A DNA stretch of 64,000 nt from PALSA-612 sp964595575 (GTDB lineage Bacteria; Actinomycetota; Thermoleophilia; Gaiellales; Gaiellaceae). The notes below the pieces were generated by a model, which saw nothing but the letters and a program-made list of their open reading frames with translations, did not search any database and was not told the origin of the DNA. Positions within the stretch are counted from its first letter, which is position 1. Each line of letters opens with the position of its first letter. This document shows positions 1-8,229 of the stretch, piece by piece. Location: the NCBI GenBank assembly GCA_964595575.1, contig CAZQRA010000012.1, positions 3,067 through 67,066 on the forward strand, read 5' to 3'. The position numbers were made by a program, and so were the translations under genes.

Positions 1-43
1 GCGCTCGCCTGACCGTCAGCGCCGACCCAGCAGGGAGACTGGG

Positions 44-889
44 CTAGAGGCGAAACTCGCCTCGGGCGACAACGTGGGCTCGGCCGCCCACCTCTACCCG
101 CTCGATGCGTTCGGGCGATCCCTGGGCGCGAGCGTAGAGCCTGGAGGGACGGCCGATCTCCTCCCCCTGCGAGATCTCGATCTCCTGGCCGCAGAGGACG
201 CGACCATAGCGGACGAGGTGCACCACCAGGGGCCCAGCGGCAGACCCGGTAGCGGCGTCCTCGTCCACGCCCCCGGCGGGAAAAAACACGCGCGCCTTCC
301 AGCCCCGGCCGGCCCCGGCGGCGACGTTCACGCCCAGCGCCTCCGGCAGCCGGCCGAGCCGGCGCAGGTCAGGGACGAGCGCCGCCACCTCCTGCGGCCT
401 CTCCAGGACGACGACCACGTGCTGGAGGCCGACGTCGTACACGTCCACGGGAAGCTGGGAGCGCTCCACCCCTAACGCCTGGAGGAGCGCCTCCGGCTCC
501 GGGTAGGGCGCCGCTACGGGGAGGGGCTGCTCCATGCGGCCGAAGACGATGCGGGCCTGCTCCCGCTCCAGACGCACGGGGATCAGGCCGGCCCCCGTCT
601 CCAGGCGGATCTCGTCCAGCTGCAGCGGGCCGGCCAGAACGAAGGCGGCTCCCAGCACCGGATGGCCGGCGAAGGGAACCTCTAGGGCCGGCGTGAAGAT
701 GCGCAGCCTGGCGTGGCCTTCGCCCTCGGGGGGGAAAACGAACACCGTTTCCGAGAAGCCGATCTCCCGGGCGAGCGGGAGCAGCAGCTCCTCGGGGATG
801 TCCCGGGCATCGGTGAAGACGGCGAGCTGGTTTCCGGCTAGGGGCCGATCGGCGAAGACGTCGCAGAGGACGAAGCGAAAGCGGCGCAC
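44..889 (-). CDS. PhzF family isomerase/epimerase-like protein
   Basis: This 281-aa protein has the PhzF/diaminopimelate-epimerase fold signatures. DVFADRPLAGNQLAVF lies at residues 10-25, GFSETVFV carries the likely catalytic Glu at about residue 47, FAGHPVLGAA follows, and a second-half DEDAATGSAAGPL motif mirrors the first half, as expected for the two-lobed fold. PhzF itself isomerises a phenazine precursor, but no other phenazine gene is here, so the substrate is unknown. The GTG start at 889 lies 6 nt after the stop of the MntR-like repressor, so the two are probably co-transcribed. Family membership is firm; the function is not. Confidence 0.85.
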   Translation of the reverse strand: MRRFRFVLCDVFADRPLAGNQLAVFTDARDIPEELLLPLAREIGFSETVFVFPPEGEGHARLRIFTPALEVPFAGHPVLGAAFVLAGPLQLDEIRLETGAGLIPVRLEREQARIVFGRMEQPLPVAAPYPEPEALLQALGVERSQLPVDVYDVGLQHVVVVLERPQEVAALVPDLRRLGRLPEALGVNVAAGAGRGWKARVFFPAGGVDEDAATGSAAGPLVVHLVRYGRVLCGQEIEISQGEEIGRPSRLYARAQGSPERIERVEVGGRAHVVARGEFRL

Positions 890-895
890 CCAGGG

Positions 896-1555
896 CTAGG
901 ACACGCCGATCTGGGCAGCGAGCTGACGGGAGATGGCCCGCTCCTTGCCCCGGGCCCGAACCTTGAGCGGGCCCCCGAAGGGCGCCGCCTCCACGAGCTC
1001 GACCGGCGCTCCCGGGAGGAGGTCGAGGCTGCGCAGGTAGCGCAGGAGATCGCTGTCCTCGTCCGGCACCCGCACGACCGTGGAGCGCTCCCCCGGCCGC
1101 AGATCGTCCAGGGACCGCACCTCCTCGCTGGCCAGGTTGAGGTCGGCGTCGGGGATGGGGTCCCCGTGCGGGTCGTGGGTGGGGAAGCCGAGGGTGCGGT
1201 CGATGCGGGCCTCCAGCTCCTCGGACAGGGCGTGCTCGAGCCGGTCGGCCTCGGCGTGCACGTCCTCGATCGCCACGCCCAGGGTCTCGGCCAGGTACCG
1301 CTCGAGCAGGCGGTGGTGACGGATCACCTCCACCGCCGCCTTGCGACCGGCCTCGGTGAGGGTCACTCCCTTGTACTTCTCGTGGCGCACGAGCTTGAGG
1401 GCGGCGAGCTTCTTGAGCATGGCGGTGGCGGAGGGGGGCGACACCCCCACCCGCTCGGCCAGGGCCGAGGTGGTGGCCCGGCTGTGCTCGGCCTCGAGCT
1501 TGTAGATCTCCTTGAGGTAGTCCTGGGCGGTCTGGCTGAGCGGGGCTGGCGACAT
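896..1555 (-). CDS. MntR/DtxR family metal-dependent transcriptional repressor
   Basis: This 219-aa protein has an N-terminal winged helix (residues about 8-70), a helical dimerisation/metal domain (about 70-140) and a C-terminal FeoA/SH3-like domain, the full DtxR architecture. The metal-site residues favour the manganese type. AQDYLKEIY places an Asp where MntR has Asp8, and EADRLEHALS has no Cys at the position where DtxR/IdeR has the iron-selective Cys102. It is divergent from a multicopper oxidase/ZIP pair, with 26 bp between the two starts, so it probably controls that pair and itself. The metal specificity is inferred from these residues only. Confidence 0.88.
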   Translation of the reverse strand: MSPAPLSQTAQDYLKEIYKLEAEHSRATTSALAERVGVSPPSATAMLKKLAALKLVRHEKYKGVTLTEAGRKAAVEVIRHHRLLERYLAETLGVAIEDVHAEADRLEHALSEELEARIDRTLGFPTHDPHGDPIPDADLNLASEEVRSLDDLRPGERSTVVRVPDEDSDLLRYLRSLDLLPGAPVELVEAAPFGGPLKVRARGKERAISRQLAAQIGVS

Positions 1556-1569
1556 GCGCAGGCCAACTA

Positions 1570-1575
1570 TATACT
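1570..1575 (+). promoter_or_regulatory. -10 element TATACT for the multicopper oxidase gene (leaderless)
   Basis: TATACT ends 6 nt before the GTG start at 1582, so transcription would begin at or next to the start codon. No Shine-Dalgarno sequence fits this GTG, and the encoded Tat-like signal begins directly after it, which supports a leaderless mRNA. A -10-like TATAGT on the opposite strand covers nearly the same bases and could serve the repressor gene. Confidence 0.55.
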
Positions 1576-1590
1576 TTCGACGTGTCTAAA
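1575..1590. promoter_or_regulatory. candidate MntR-type operator
   Basis: TTTCGACGTGTCTAAA is a 7-2-7 inverted repeat with 6 of 7 paired positions. It overlaps both the oxidase start codon and the end of its -10 element. It is the only clear palindrome in the 26-bp space between the repressor and the oxidase gene, so it is the natural operator candidate. It is not an exact copy of known MntR or DtxR boxes. Confidence 0.45.
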
Positions 1591-2574
1591 TTCTTGACGA
1601 GGAGGCAGCTTCTCGTCGCCGGGGCGCCGCTCCTCGCGGCTCCCCCGCTCGCCAAGCTGGCTCTCGACGCCGATGGGCAGGGAGTCCGGGCGGCCTCCCG
1701 CCCTCACAGCCACGAGGCCCCTGCGCATCCCATGGTCGGCGCCCAGGTGCCGGCGCCCGGCGGCCCCCACGACCTCGATCACCTGCTCTACCCTCCGCCC
1801 CCGCTTCCCCACCAGCCCGGACGGGTACGCGAGTACCGCCTGACCGCCATCGACCGGGAGATCGAGGTGGCCAAGGGCGTCACCTTCCCGGCCTGGACCT
1901 ACAACGGCACCGTTCCCGGCCCGGTGATCAGGGCCACCGAGGATGACCTCCTCCGCGTGCGGTTCGTGAACGCGGGCTCGCACCCCCATACCATCCACTT
2001 CCACGGCATCCACCCGGCCGACATGGACGGCGTGTTCGAGGTGGTGGTGCCGGGGGAGTCCTTCACCTACGAGTTCCCGGCCCGTCCCTACGGCTTCCAC
2101 CTCTACCACTGCCACGCCACCCCGCTCAAGAAGCACATCGCCAAAGGTCTCTACGGGGCCTTCATCGTCGATCCGCCCGAGCCTCGACCCCCGGCCCAGG
2201 AGCTGGTCATGGTCATGAACGGCTACGACACGGACGGCGACGGGGAGAACAACTTCTACACCGTCAACGGGCTCGCTTTCTACTACGCGAAGTACCCGAT
2301 CCGGGTTCGCCGGGGACGGTTGGTGCGCATCTACCTCGCCAACCTCACGGAATTCGACCTCGTGAACTCCTTCCACCTCCACGGCGACTTCTTCCGCTAC
2401 TACCCCACGGGCTCGGGGGATGTCTTCGAGTACACGGACACGGTCATGCTCTGCCAGGGCCAGCGGGGCATCCTGGAGATCGAGTTCCACCACACCGGCC
2501 TCTTCATGTTTCACGCCCACCAGTCCGAGTTCACCGAGCTCGGCTGGATGGGCTTCTTCGACGTGGTCGACTGA
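1582..2574 (+). CDS. Two-domain multicopper oxidase, Tat-exported
   Basis: This 330-aa protein starts with a Tat-type signal (TRRQLLVAGA then a hydrophobic Ala/Leu stretch). Copper ligands appear in two cupredoxin domains: HPHTIHFHGIHP (about 134-145) and YHCHATPLKKHI (about 174) in domain 1, NSFHLHGDFF (about 263) and FMFHAHQSEFTELGWMG (about 308-324) in domain 2. It is shorter than three-domain laccases of about 450-500 aa and fits the two-domain group. It should act outside the membrane, oxidising a metal or organic substrate with O2. The following ZIP gene overlaps it by 1 nt (TGATG). Linkage to an MntR-like repressor suggests manganese or iron as substrate, which is inference. Confidence 0.88.
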   Translation: MSKFLTRRQLLVAGAPLLAAPPLAKLALDADGQGVRAASRPHSHEAPAHPMVGAQVPAPGGPHDLDHLLYPPPPLPHQPGRVREYRLTAIDREIEVAKGVTFPAWTYNGTVPGPVIRATEDDLLRVRFVNAGSHPHTIHFHGIHPADMDGVFEVVVPGESFTYEFPARPYGFHLYHCHATPLKKHIAKGLYGAFIVDPPEPRPPAQELVMVMNGYDTDGDGENNFYTVNGLAFYYAKYPIRVRRGRLVRIYLANLTEFDLVNSFHLHGDFFRYYPTGSGDVFEYTDTVMLCQGQRGILEIEFHHTGLFMFHAHQSEFTELGWMGFFDVVD

Positions 2575-3776
2575 TGGGCTCGGGCGCCGTCGCCGAGGAG
2601 CGAAGAACGGGGCGCTGGCGCCTGTGGGCGCTCGTGCCCATCCTCCTCCTGGTGGCGGCGGTGTCCCTCTTCGCCTCGGCTGGGGGCCCGCTCGTGGCGC
2701 TGGTCGGCTCCAGCCCGCCGCCCACGGACGAGCTCGACATCCGCCGGGTCGAGCTCCGGCGCGGCGAGATCCGCATCCGCGTCACCAACCCCCAGCGGGA
2801 CGCCATCACCATCGGCTCGGTGAGCGTGGACGACGCGATCGTCCCGTTCACGGTCGAAGGTCCCACGACCCTGGGGCGCCTTCGGTCGAGCACCATCGTC
2901 GTCCCCTACGACTGGGTGGAGGGCGACCCCCTCGTGGTCGGGGTGACGAGCTCGACCGGCATCCAAGTGCAGAGGGAGATCACGGCGGCCGTGGAGACTC
3001 CCAGGGCCACGGCAGCGAGCGTCCTCGGCTACGCCCTCATCGGCTTTCTGGTCGGAGTGGTGCCGGTCGCCCTCGGTCTTCTCTGGCTACCCGCCCTGCG
3101 CGGCGCCGACCGCCGCTGGCTCTCTGCCTTCATGGCCCTCACGGCCGGCCTCCTCGCCTTCCTGGCGGTGGACGCCCTGGCCGAGGCGCTCGACCTCCAG
3201 GCCTCCCTCCCCGGCCCCCTAGGCGGCACTGGGCTCGTGCTCCTCGGCGTTGCGGGAAGCTACCTCCTCCTGAGCTTCGTCTCCGAGCGGTTGGGGCGCA
3301 GGGAGGGAAGGGCAGGCCGGATGCTCTCGGGAACGGCTCTTGCCACCCTGGTCGCGATCGGGATCGGCCTCCACAACCTAGGCGAGGGTCTTGCCATCGG
3401 CTCCTCGTTCGCCCTGGGCGAGCTTGCCCTCGGCACCTTCCTGGTGGTGGGGTTCATGGTCCACAACGTCACTGAGGGTCTCGGCATCGCGGCTCCCATC
3501 GCCGACCGCGGGCAGGCGGGGCTCGGCGGGCTCTCGGCGCTCGCCCTCGTGGCCGGCGCTCCCACCATCGCCGGGGCCTGGATCGGCGGCTTCCTGACGA
3601 GCGACCTCTTGGGCGTCCTCTTCTTCTCCCTCGCGACGGGAGCGGCCCTCCAGGTCGTGCTCGAGGTGGGTCGCTACGTCGCCCGCACCGCCCCCGGCGG
3701 CCTGCGCTCGGGCTGGGTGAGCACCGGGTTCGTCGCCGGCATCCTCGCCATGTACCTCACCGGCCTTCTCGTCTAG
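2574..3776 (+). CDS. ZIP family metal transporter with N-terminal extracytoplasmic domain
   Basis: This 400-aa protein has one N-terminal membrane segment (about 15-37), a soluble beta-rich region of about 100 aa, then a seven- to eight-helix ZIP core. The metal-path motifs HNLGEGLAIGSS (about 266) and HNVTEGLGIAAP (about 296) are the hallmarks of helices IV and V of ZIP permeases. ZIPs move Zn, Fe or Mn into the cytoplasm. The soluble N-terminal domain is unusual; it might accept metal from the oxidase encoded just upstream. Translation is probably coupled to that gene through the TGATG overlap. Confidence 0.88.
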   Translation: MGSGAVAEERRTGRWRLWALVPILLLVAAVSLFASAGGPLVALVGSSPPPTDELDIRRVELRRGEIRIRVTNPQRDAITIGSVSVDDAIVPFTVEGPTTLGRLRSSTIVVPYDWVEGDPLVVGVTSSTGIQVQREITAAVETPRATAASVLGYALIGFLVGVVPVALGLLWLPALRGADRRWLSAFMALTAGLLAFLAVDALAEALDLQASLPGPLGGTGLVLLGVAGSYLLLSFVSERLGRREGRAGRMLSGTALATLVAIGIGLHNLGEGLAIGSSFALGELALGTFLVVGFMVHNVTEGLGIAAPIADRGQAGLGGLSALALVAGAPTIAGAWIGGFLTSDLLGVLFFSLATGAALQVVLEVGRYVARTAPGGLRSGWVSTGFVAGILAMYLTGLLV

Positions 3777-3822
3777 CCCCCTCGTCGCCAGGGCTCGTCC
3801 CCAGCGTGGCAGGCTATCTCTC

Positions 3823-4217
3823 GTGCGCCTGTACCTCGTCCGCCACGCCCAGGCCGAGCCCGGCGAGCCCGATGCCCTCCGCCCCCTGACCCCAGCCGGG
3901 CGGCGGCAGGCTGAGGAGCTGGGACGCCGGCTTCGAGCTCAGGGGGTGTGCCCGGCCGCGGTCCTCACCAGCCCCCTCCTGCGGGCCCGGGAGACGGGGA
4001 GGCGATCGCCCGGGCCACAGGTGCCTCCTGCCGCTCGGACGAGCGGCTGGCGCCGGGAGCGACCGTCGAGGGCGTCCTCGCGGCCGCTCGGGAGGCAGGA
4101 GATCCGGTGGTCGTGGTCGCTCACCAGCCCGACTGCGGGCGCATCGCCGCCGCCCTGGGCGACGGTACCGAGCCACCCTTCCCTGCGGGCTCCATGGTCG
4201 CCCTCGACGTAGGCTGA
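3823..4217 (+). pseudogene. SixA-like phosphohistidine phosphatase, frameshifted
   Basis: The first frame (from GTG 3823) encodes MRLYLVRHAQAEPGEPDALR and runs through SPLLRARETG, the N-terminal half of a SixA/histidine-phosphatase protein with the RH catalytic motif. The second half, EAIARATGASCR to the C-terminal VVVVAHQPDCGRIA, is in another frame and ends at 4217. The break falls in the G-run at 3996-3999: one extra G restores a single protein of about 131 aa, a normal SixA length. Either a real frameshift or an assembly error in a homopolymer would explain it. The next gene starts 4 nt later. Confidence 0.8.
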
Positions 4218-4221
4218 GGCC

Positions 4222-5085
4222 GTGACCGCGGTCACCGTGAGCAAGCTCCGCAAGTCCTACGGCGACCACGAGGCCCTGCGGGGGATCAGCTTCGAGATCG
4301 AGGAGGGGGAGGTGTTCGGCCTCCTCGGCCCCAACGGGGCCGGCAAGACGACCACGGTGGAGATCCTGGAAGGCTACCGCCGCCGGGACGGGGGCGAGGT
4401 GCGGGTGCTGGGAGTCGACCCCGAGCGGGGGAATGCCTCGTTTCGGGAGCGAGTGGGGATCGTGCTTCAGTCCTCGGCCATGTACCAGAACCTCACGGTG
4501 GCCGAGCACGTGGCCCTCTTCGCCGGCTACTACCGACGACCTCGGGACGTGGACGAGGTGATCGAGCTCGTCGGCCTCACGGCCAAGCGGGAGGCCCGGG
4601 TCAAGACCCTCTCCGGCGGCCAGAAGCGCCGTCTCGATCTCGCCTTAGGCTTGGTCGGCGACCCCGAGCTCTTGTTCCTGGACGAGCCCACCACCGGCTT
4701 CGATCCCGCGGCCCGCCGGGCGGCCTGGGACATGATCCGGTCGCTACGGGCGCTGGGAAAGACGGTCCTCCTCACCACCCACTACCTGGACGAGGCAGAG
4801 CAGCTGGCCGACCGGGTGGCGGTGCTGCGCGAGGGCCGCATCGTCGCCTTGGGGACTCCTGGGGAGCTCGTCAGCGGAAGCGCGGAGACAGAGATCCGCT
4901 TCCGCCTGGACGGAAAGGAGCAGGTGGTGACGACGAGGGAGCCGACCCGCCTTCTCCACGAGCTCACCGGCCGGGCCTTGGCCCAGGGCCGCGAGCTCGA
5001 GGATCTCCGCGTGCGCCGCCCCACCCTGGAGGAGATCTACCTCTCCCTGACGGGGGAAGGAGACGCGTCGGAGGGGGAGCGATGA
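4222..5085 (+). CDS. ABC-2 type exporter, ATP-binding subunit
   Basis: This 287-aa ATPase has Walker A GPNGAGKTTT, signature LSGGQKRRLDLA, Walker B LLFLDEP followed by TTGFDP, and an H-loop LLTTHYLDEAEQ. The layout matches DrrA/NatA-type ATPases of ABC-2 exporters. Its C-terminal extension of about 80 aa is usual for the group. The permease gene overlaps its stop by 4 nt (ATGA), so the two form one transporter. The substrate cannot be told from the sequence. Confidence 0.92.
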   Translation: MTAVTVSKLRKSYGDHEALRGISFEIEEGEVFGLLGPNGAGKTTTVEILEGYRRRDGGEVRVLGVDPERGNASFRERVGIVLQSSAMYQNLTVAEHVALFAGYYRRPRDVDEVIELVGLTAKREARVKTLSGGQKRRLDLALGLVGDPELLFLDEPTTGFDPAARRAAWDMIRSLRALGKTVLLTTHYLDEAEQLADRVAVLREGRIVALGTPGELVSGSAETEIRFRLDGKEQVVTTREPTRLLHELTGRALAQGRELEDLRVRRPTLEEIYLSLTGEGDASEGER

Positions 5086-5831
5086 GGCTCCTCCTCCACC
5101 AGCTGCGCAACGAGCAACGGCTCTTCTGGCGGAGCCGCGAGCTTGCCTTCTTCACCTTCGCGCTCCCCATCGTCTTCTTCGTCCTCCTGGGCTCGGTGTA
5201 CGGGGACGACCGCATCGAGGGGGTCAAGGGATCCTCCTACCTCCTGGCCGGCCTGCTCGGCTACGGCCTGGCCGCCACCACCTTCGCCGGGCTGGCCATC
5301 GTCACCGTCATCCGTCGCGAGGACGGCATCCTCAAGCGACTGCGGGGAACGCCCCTTCCCCCGTGGGCCTACCTCGGGGCCGTGCTGGGATCGACCCTCC
5401 TCGTCTACGCCCTCCAGACGGCCTGCCTCATTCTCCTCGGCCGCCTCCTCTTCGGCACCCCTCTACCGGAGCGCTGGATCTCCCTCGTCCTTGCCCTCCT
5501 CCTGGGAGGCCTTGCCTTCGCAGCCCTGGGCTTAGCGCTCACCGCAGCCGTGCGCTCGGCCGAGGGCTCCTCCGCGGTCGTCAACGCCGTCTACCTGCCC
5601 ATGGCCTTCATCTCCGGCTCCTTCTTCTCTCCCCACTCCTTTCCCGGCTTCCTGGAGGCCATCGCCGAGATCCTTCCGCTCACGTACTTCATCGACCTCG
5701 TCCGGGACATCCTCCTCGCCCACCGCCCCATCTGGAGGAGCTGGGAGTCGGTGGCGGTCATCGCCGCCTGGGGCGCGGTGGGGCTCGTGGCAGCCCGACG
5801 CTGGTTCCGCTGGCAACCCCGCCAGGGCTAG
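5082..5831 (+). CDS. ABC-2 type exporter, permease subunit
   Basis: This 249-aa membrane protein has six predicted helices, including FAGLAIVTVIRREDGILKRL in the first cytoplasmic loop and PLTYFIDLVRDILL near the C-terminus, both typical of ABC-2 permeases. It is translationally coupled to the ATPase. Its stop codon overlaps, tail to tail, the stop of the aminotransferase gene on the other strand, leaving no room for a separate terminator. Confidence 0.9.
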   Translation: MRLLLHQLRNEQRLFWRSRELAFFTFALPIVFFVLLGSVYGDDRIEGVKGSSYLLAGLLGYGLAATTFAGLAIVTVIRREDGILKRLRGTPLPPWAYLGAVLGSTLLVYALQTACLILLGRLLFGTPLPERWISLVLALLLGGLAFAALGLALTAAVRSAEGSSAVVNAVYLPMAFISGSFFSPHSFPGFLEAIAEILPLTYFIDLVRDILLAHRPIWRSWESVAVIAAWGAVGLVAARRWFRWQPRQG

Positions 5832-7201
5832 CCGCGCTGCCGGGTCCGCTTCACGGCCCGGAAAGCCACTCGAGCGAGCGCCGCGGGAACGCGCCTTGCC
5901 TGCGCGATCACAGACTCGAGGGCTCGGACGAACCAGTCGATGTCCTCCTCGCCGAGGACGAGAGGCGGGGTGGCCCGCACCACGTTCATGGCGTGGCCGG
6001 CGACCTGGATGAGGATCCGATGGTCCTGGAAAAGCGGCACCACCACGAGCTGGGCGAAGAGTCCCGGCTGGAGCCGCTCCACCGCTCGGAAGGCGATCGA
6101 GCCGCCGGGGTCGCCGAGCTCGATCGCCCAGAAGAGGCCGAGCCCCCGGACGTCCTTGACGACGTCGTAGCGCTCGACCAGAGGGCGGGTGCGCTCCAGG
6201 AGGAGGGCTCCCATGCGGTCGGCGCGCTCCACCAGCCTCTGCTCCTCCAGCTCGGTCAAGGTGGCCAGCCCGGCGATCATCCCCAGGTCGTTCGGGGCGA
6301 AGGTGGAGCCGTGGCTTAAGGCGTGCTCCATGGAGTCGAAGACGGCGTCGAACACCTCCTTGCGGAGCAGGCAGGCCCCCACGGGCACGTACCCCCCCGA
6401 CAGGGCCTTGGCCACCGTCAGGAGGTCGGGCGCGAGGCCCCAGTGCTCGCAGGCGAAGAGCCTCCCCGTACGACCGAAGCCGGTAGCTACCTCGTCCACG
6501 CAGAAGAGGGTGCCGTAGCGGCGGCAGAGCTCTTGCGCCCCTTGGAGGTAGCCTGCCTCGGGGAGGATCACCCCGTGTCCGACGACGGGCTCGGTGATGA
6601 ACAGGGCCACGTCCTCCCGCCGGAGCTCCGCCTCCAGCGCCTCCAGGTCGTTGAACGGGACCCGGACGAAGCCGGGCAAGAGGGGCTGGAAGCGCTGGGT
6701 GAAGACGTCGTCGCCGTTGGCAGACAAGGCCCCTAGGGTGAGGCCGTGGAAGCCCCGCTCCACGCAGACGACCCGGCTGCGACCGGTGGCGGCCCGTCCC
6801 AGCTTGATGGCGGCCTCCACCGACTCCGCTCCCGAGTTGGTGAAGAGGACGCGCCCCAGGCTGGCCGGCGCCCGGGCCAGAAGCTCGCTCGCGAGGAGCG
6901 CGGGGAGGGAGGTGACGCCCAAGGCCACTCGGCCGGGGAGGGCGAGCTCGAGGCCCTCGCGGAGAGCGGCGGCTACCCGGGGGTTGGAGCGGCCGACGTT
7001 GTACATGCCGAACCCGCCCAGCATGTCGAGGTAGCGATTGCCGTCGGCGTCGTAGAGGTAGGCCCCCTCGCCCCGCACCCAGTGGCGGTCGAAGCCGATG
7101 GTCCGCAGCAACCGCACCAGCTGGGGGTTGATCGCCTGGCTCCACGTCTCCGTCTCTCGCCCGGCATGGGCGCGGAGAAGCTGGACAACGCTCAGGGGCA
7201 T
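5828..7201 (-). CDS. Class III PLP-dependent aminotransferase
   Basis: This 457-aa protein has the class III fold: GGFGMYNVGRSNPRV near the N-terminus, TNSGAESVEAAIKLGRAATG in the PLP phosphate-binding region, DEVATGFGRTGRLFACEH, and AKALSGGYVPVGA with the Schiff-base Lys. It most resembles the acetylornithine/putrescine/4-aminobutyrate group, but the substrate is not fixed by sequence. The ATG at 7201 was chosen because a TAGGGT -10-like box lies 7 nt upstream, the leaderless spacing seen elsewhere in this window. A divergent SDR gene starts 45 bp away. Confidence 0.9.
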   Translation of the reverse strand: MPLSVVQLLRAHAGRETETWSQAINPQLVRLLRTIGFDRHWVRGEGAYLYDADGNRYLDMLGGFGMYNVGRSNPRVAAALREGLELALPGRVALGVTSLPALLASELLARAPASLGRVLFTNSGAESVEAAIKLGRAATGRSRVVCVERGFHGLTLGALSANGDDVFTQRFQPLLPGFVRVPFNDLEALEAELRREDVALFITEPVVGHGVILPEAGYLQGAQELCRRYGTLFCVDEVATGFGRTGRLFACEHWGLAPDLLTVAKALSGGYVPVGACLLRKEVFDAVFDSMEHALSHGSTFAPNDLGMIAGLATLTELEEQRLVERADRMGALLLERTRPLVERYDVVKDVRGLGLFWAIELGDPGGSIAFRAVERLQPGLFAQLVVVPLFQDHRILIQVAGHAMNVVRATPPLVLGEEDIDWFVRALESVIAQARRVPAALARVAFRAVKRTRQRG

Positions 7202-7208
7202 CGGCTGG

Positions 7209-7214
7209 ACCCTA
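7209..7214 (-). promoter_or_regulatory. -10-like TAGGGT for the aminotransferase gene
   Basis: Read on the minus strand, TAGGGT is followed by 7 nt and then the ATG at 7201. No Shine-Dalgarno sequence is visible, so a leaderless transcript is likely. The -35 is not clear. Confidence 0.4.
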
Positions 7215-7245
7215 GCGCGCTCGCGGTCGAGTAGCCTACGCGGCG

Positions 7246-7947
7246 GTGCTGACGTCGATCGAGGGCAGGGTGATCGCGGTGGCCGGCGCTGCCGGAGGTC
7301 TCGGCCCCACGGTGGTCCGCCGGCTGGCCCGAGGCGGGGCCACCCTCTCCCTCGCCGGGCGCCACCGCGACAAGCTGGAGGCGCTGGCCGCGGAGGTCGG
7401 GACAGGGGTCGAGATCGAGGCCCTCGACCTCCTCGACCAGGAGGCAGCGCGGGCCTGGGCGGACGGTATCGTTGCTCGCCACGGTCGCGTCGACGGCGTC
7501 TGCCACCTCGTGGGCGGCTGGCGAGGGGGGCGGCCGCTGGAGGAGCAGCCGGCCGAGGACTGGGAGTGGCTGGAGGGGCTGCTCGTGCGGACCCTCCAGA
7601 ACGTGAGCCGTGCCTTCGCCGGGCACCTGATGGCAAGCGGCCGTGGTCGGTTCCTCATCGTCTCCTCCGGCCAAGCTCAAGCGCCGACGAGCGCCAACGC
7701 GAGCTATGCAGCTGCCAAGGCGGCAGCGGAGGCGTGGACGGTGGCCCTGGCCGACCGGTTCCGGGGCACCGGAGCCACGGCCAACATCGTCGTGGTGGGC
7801 GCCATCGTGACCCCCGAGATGCGGGCCGAGAAGCCGGGCGAGCCGTTCGCCGGCTATACGCCGGCCGAGGAGATCGCCGAGGCCATCGCCTACCTCAGCT
7901 CCGACGCCGCCGCGTCCATGAACGGTCGTCGCCTGGTGCTCCGCTAG
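7246..7947 (+). CDS. SDR family oxidoreductase
   Basis: This 233-aa protein has a Rossmann nucleotide-binding start (VIAVAGAAGGLGPTVVRRLA, the TGxxxGxG variant) and a catalytic YAAAKAAAEAW motif (Tyr-x3-Lys) preceded by SSGQAQAP. It is a short-chain dehydrogenase/reductase of typical length. The GTG at 7246 follows a TAGCCT box by 8 nt. The substrate is unknown. It is divergent from the aminotransferase, so the two may share a promoter region. Confidence 0.82.
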   Translation: MLTSIEGRVIAVAGAAGGLGPTVVRRLARGGATLSLAGRHRDKLEALAAEVGTGVEIEALDLLDQEAARAWADGIVARHGRVDGVCHLVGGWRGGRPLEEQPAEDWEWLEGLLVRTLQNVSRAFAGHLMASGRGRFLIVSSGQAQAPTSANASYAAAKAAAEAWTVALADRFRGTGATANIVVVGAIVTPEMRAEKPGEPFAGYTPAEEIAEAIAYLSSDAAASMNGRRLVLR

Positions 7948-8059
7948 CAACGAGACACGGACACACCGGGTGCTCGTCGCCGGCTCGTGATCGCCGCCGG
8001 CGCCAGCCGCCTGCGTCGCGGGACGCCAGCGAGGCCGCCGACCTCCAGCCCTCGCACAT

Positions 8060-8081
8060 GAGGGACTGTCCCTCGGACATG
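8060..8081. repeat. dispersed palindromic repeat, copy 1
   Basis: GAGGGACTGTCCCTC is a perfect 7-1-7 palindrome followed by GGACATG. The 22-nt unit matches the unit at 48974-48995 at 20 of 22 positions, and similarity continues into a GGCCxTGGCCG stretch. It lies in the 282-bp space (7948-8229) between two SDR genes, in which I see no gene. Confidence 0.6.
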
Positions 8082-8229
8082 GTTGGGGAGGCCGTGGCCG
8101 AGGAGGTCGAATTTGGCTCAACCACGCGGGCGCCGAGTAACGACTCCGTGGCGAAGGAGCATCAAGAGTCGCCCCGGCCCTCGCCGGCGCCGGCCAGACC
8201 GCCTCGCCTCCCGCACGCTCCCCGCCGGG

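Noticed and set aside
44..889. phenazine biosynthesis cluster
   Set aside because: Only a PhzF-like protein is present; no other phz gene is in the window and PhzF homologues are widespread.
7948..8229. CRISPR-like repeats
   Set aside because: Only one repeat unit is present here, and the tandem at 48974-49062 has irregular 30-40 bp spacing without spacers or cas genes.
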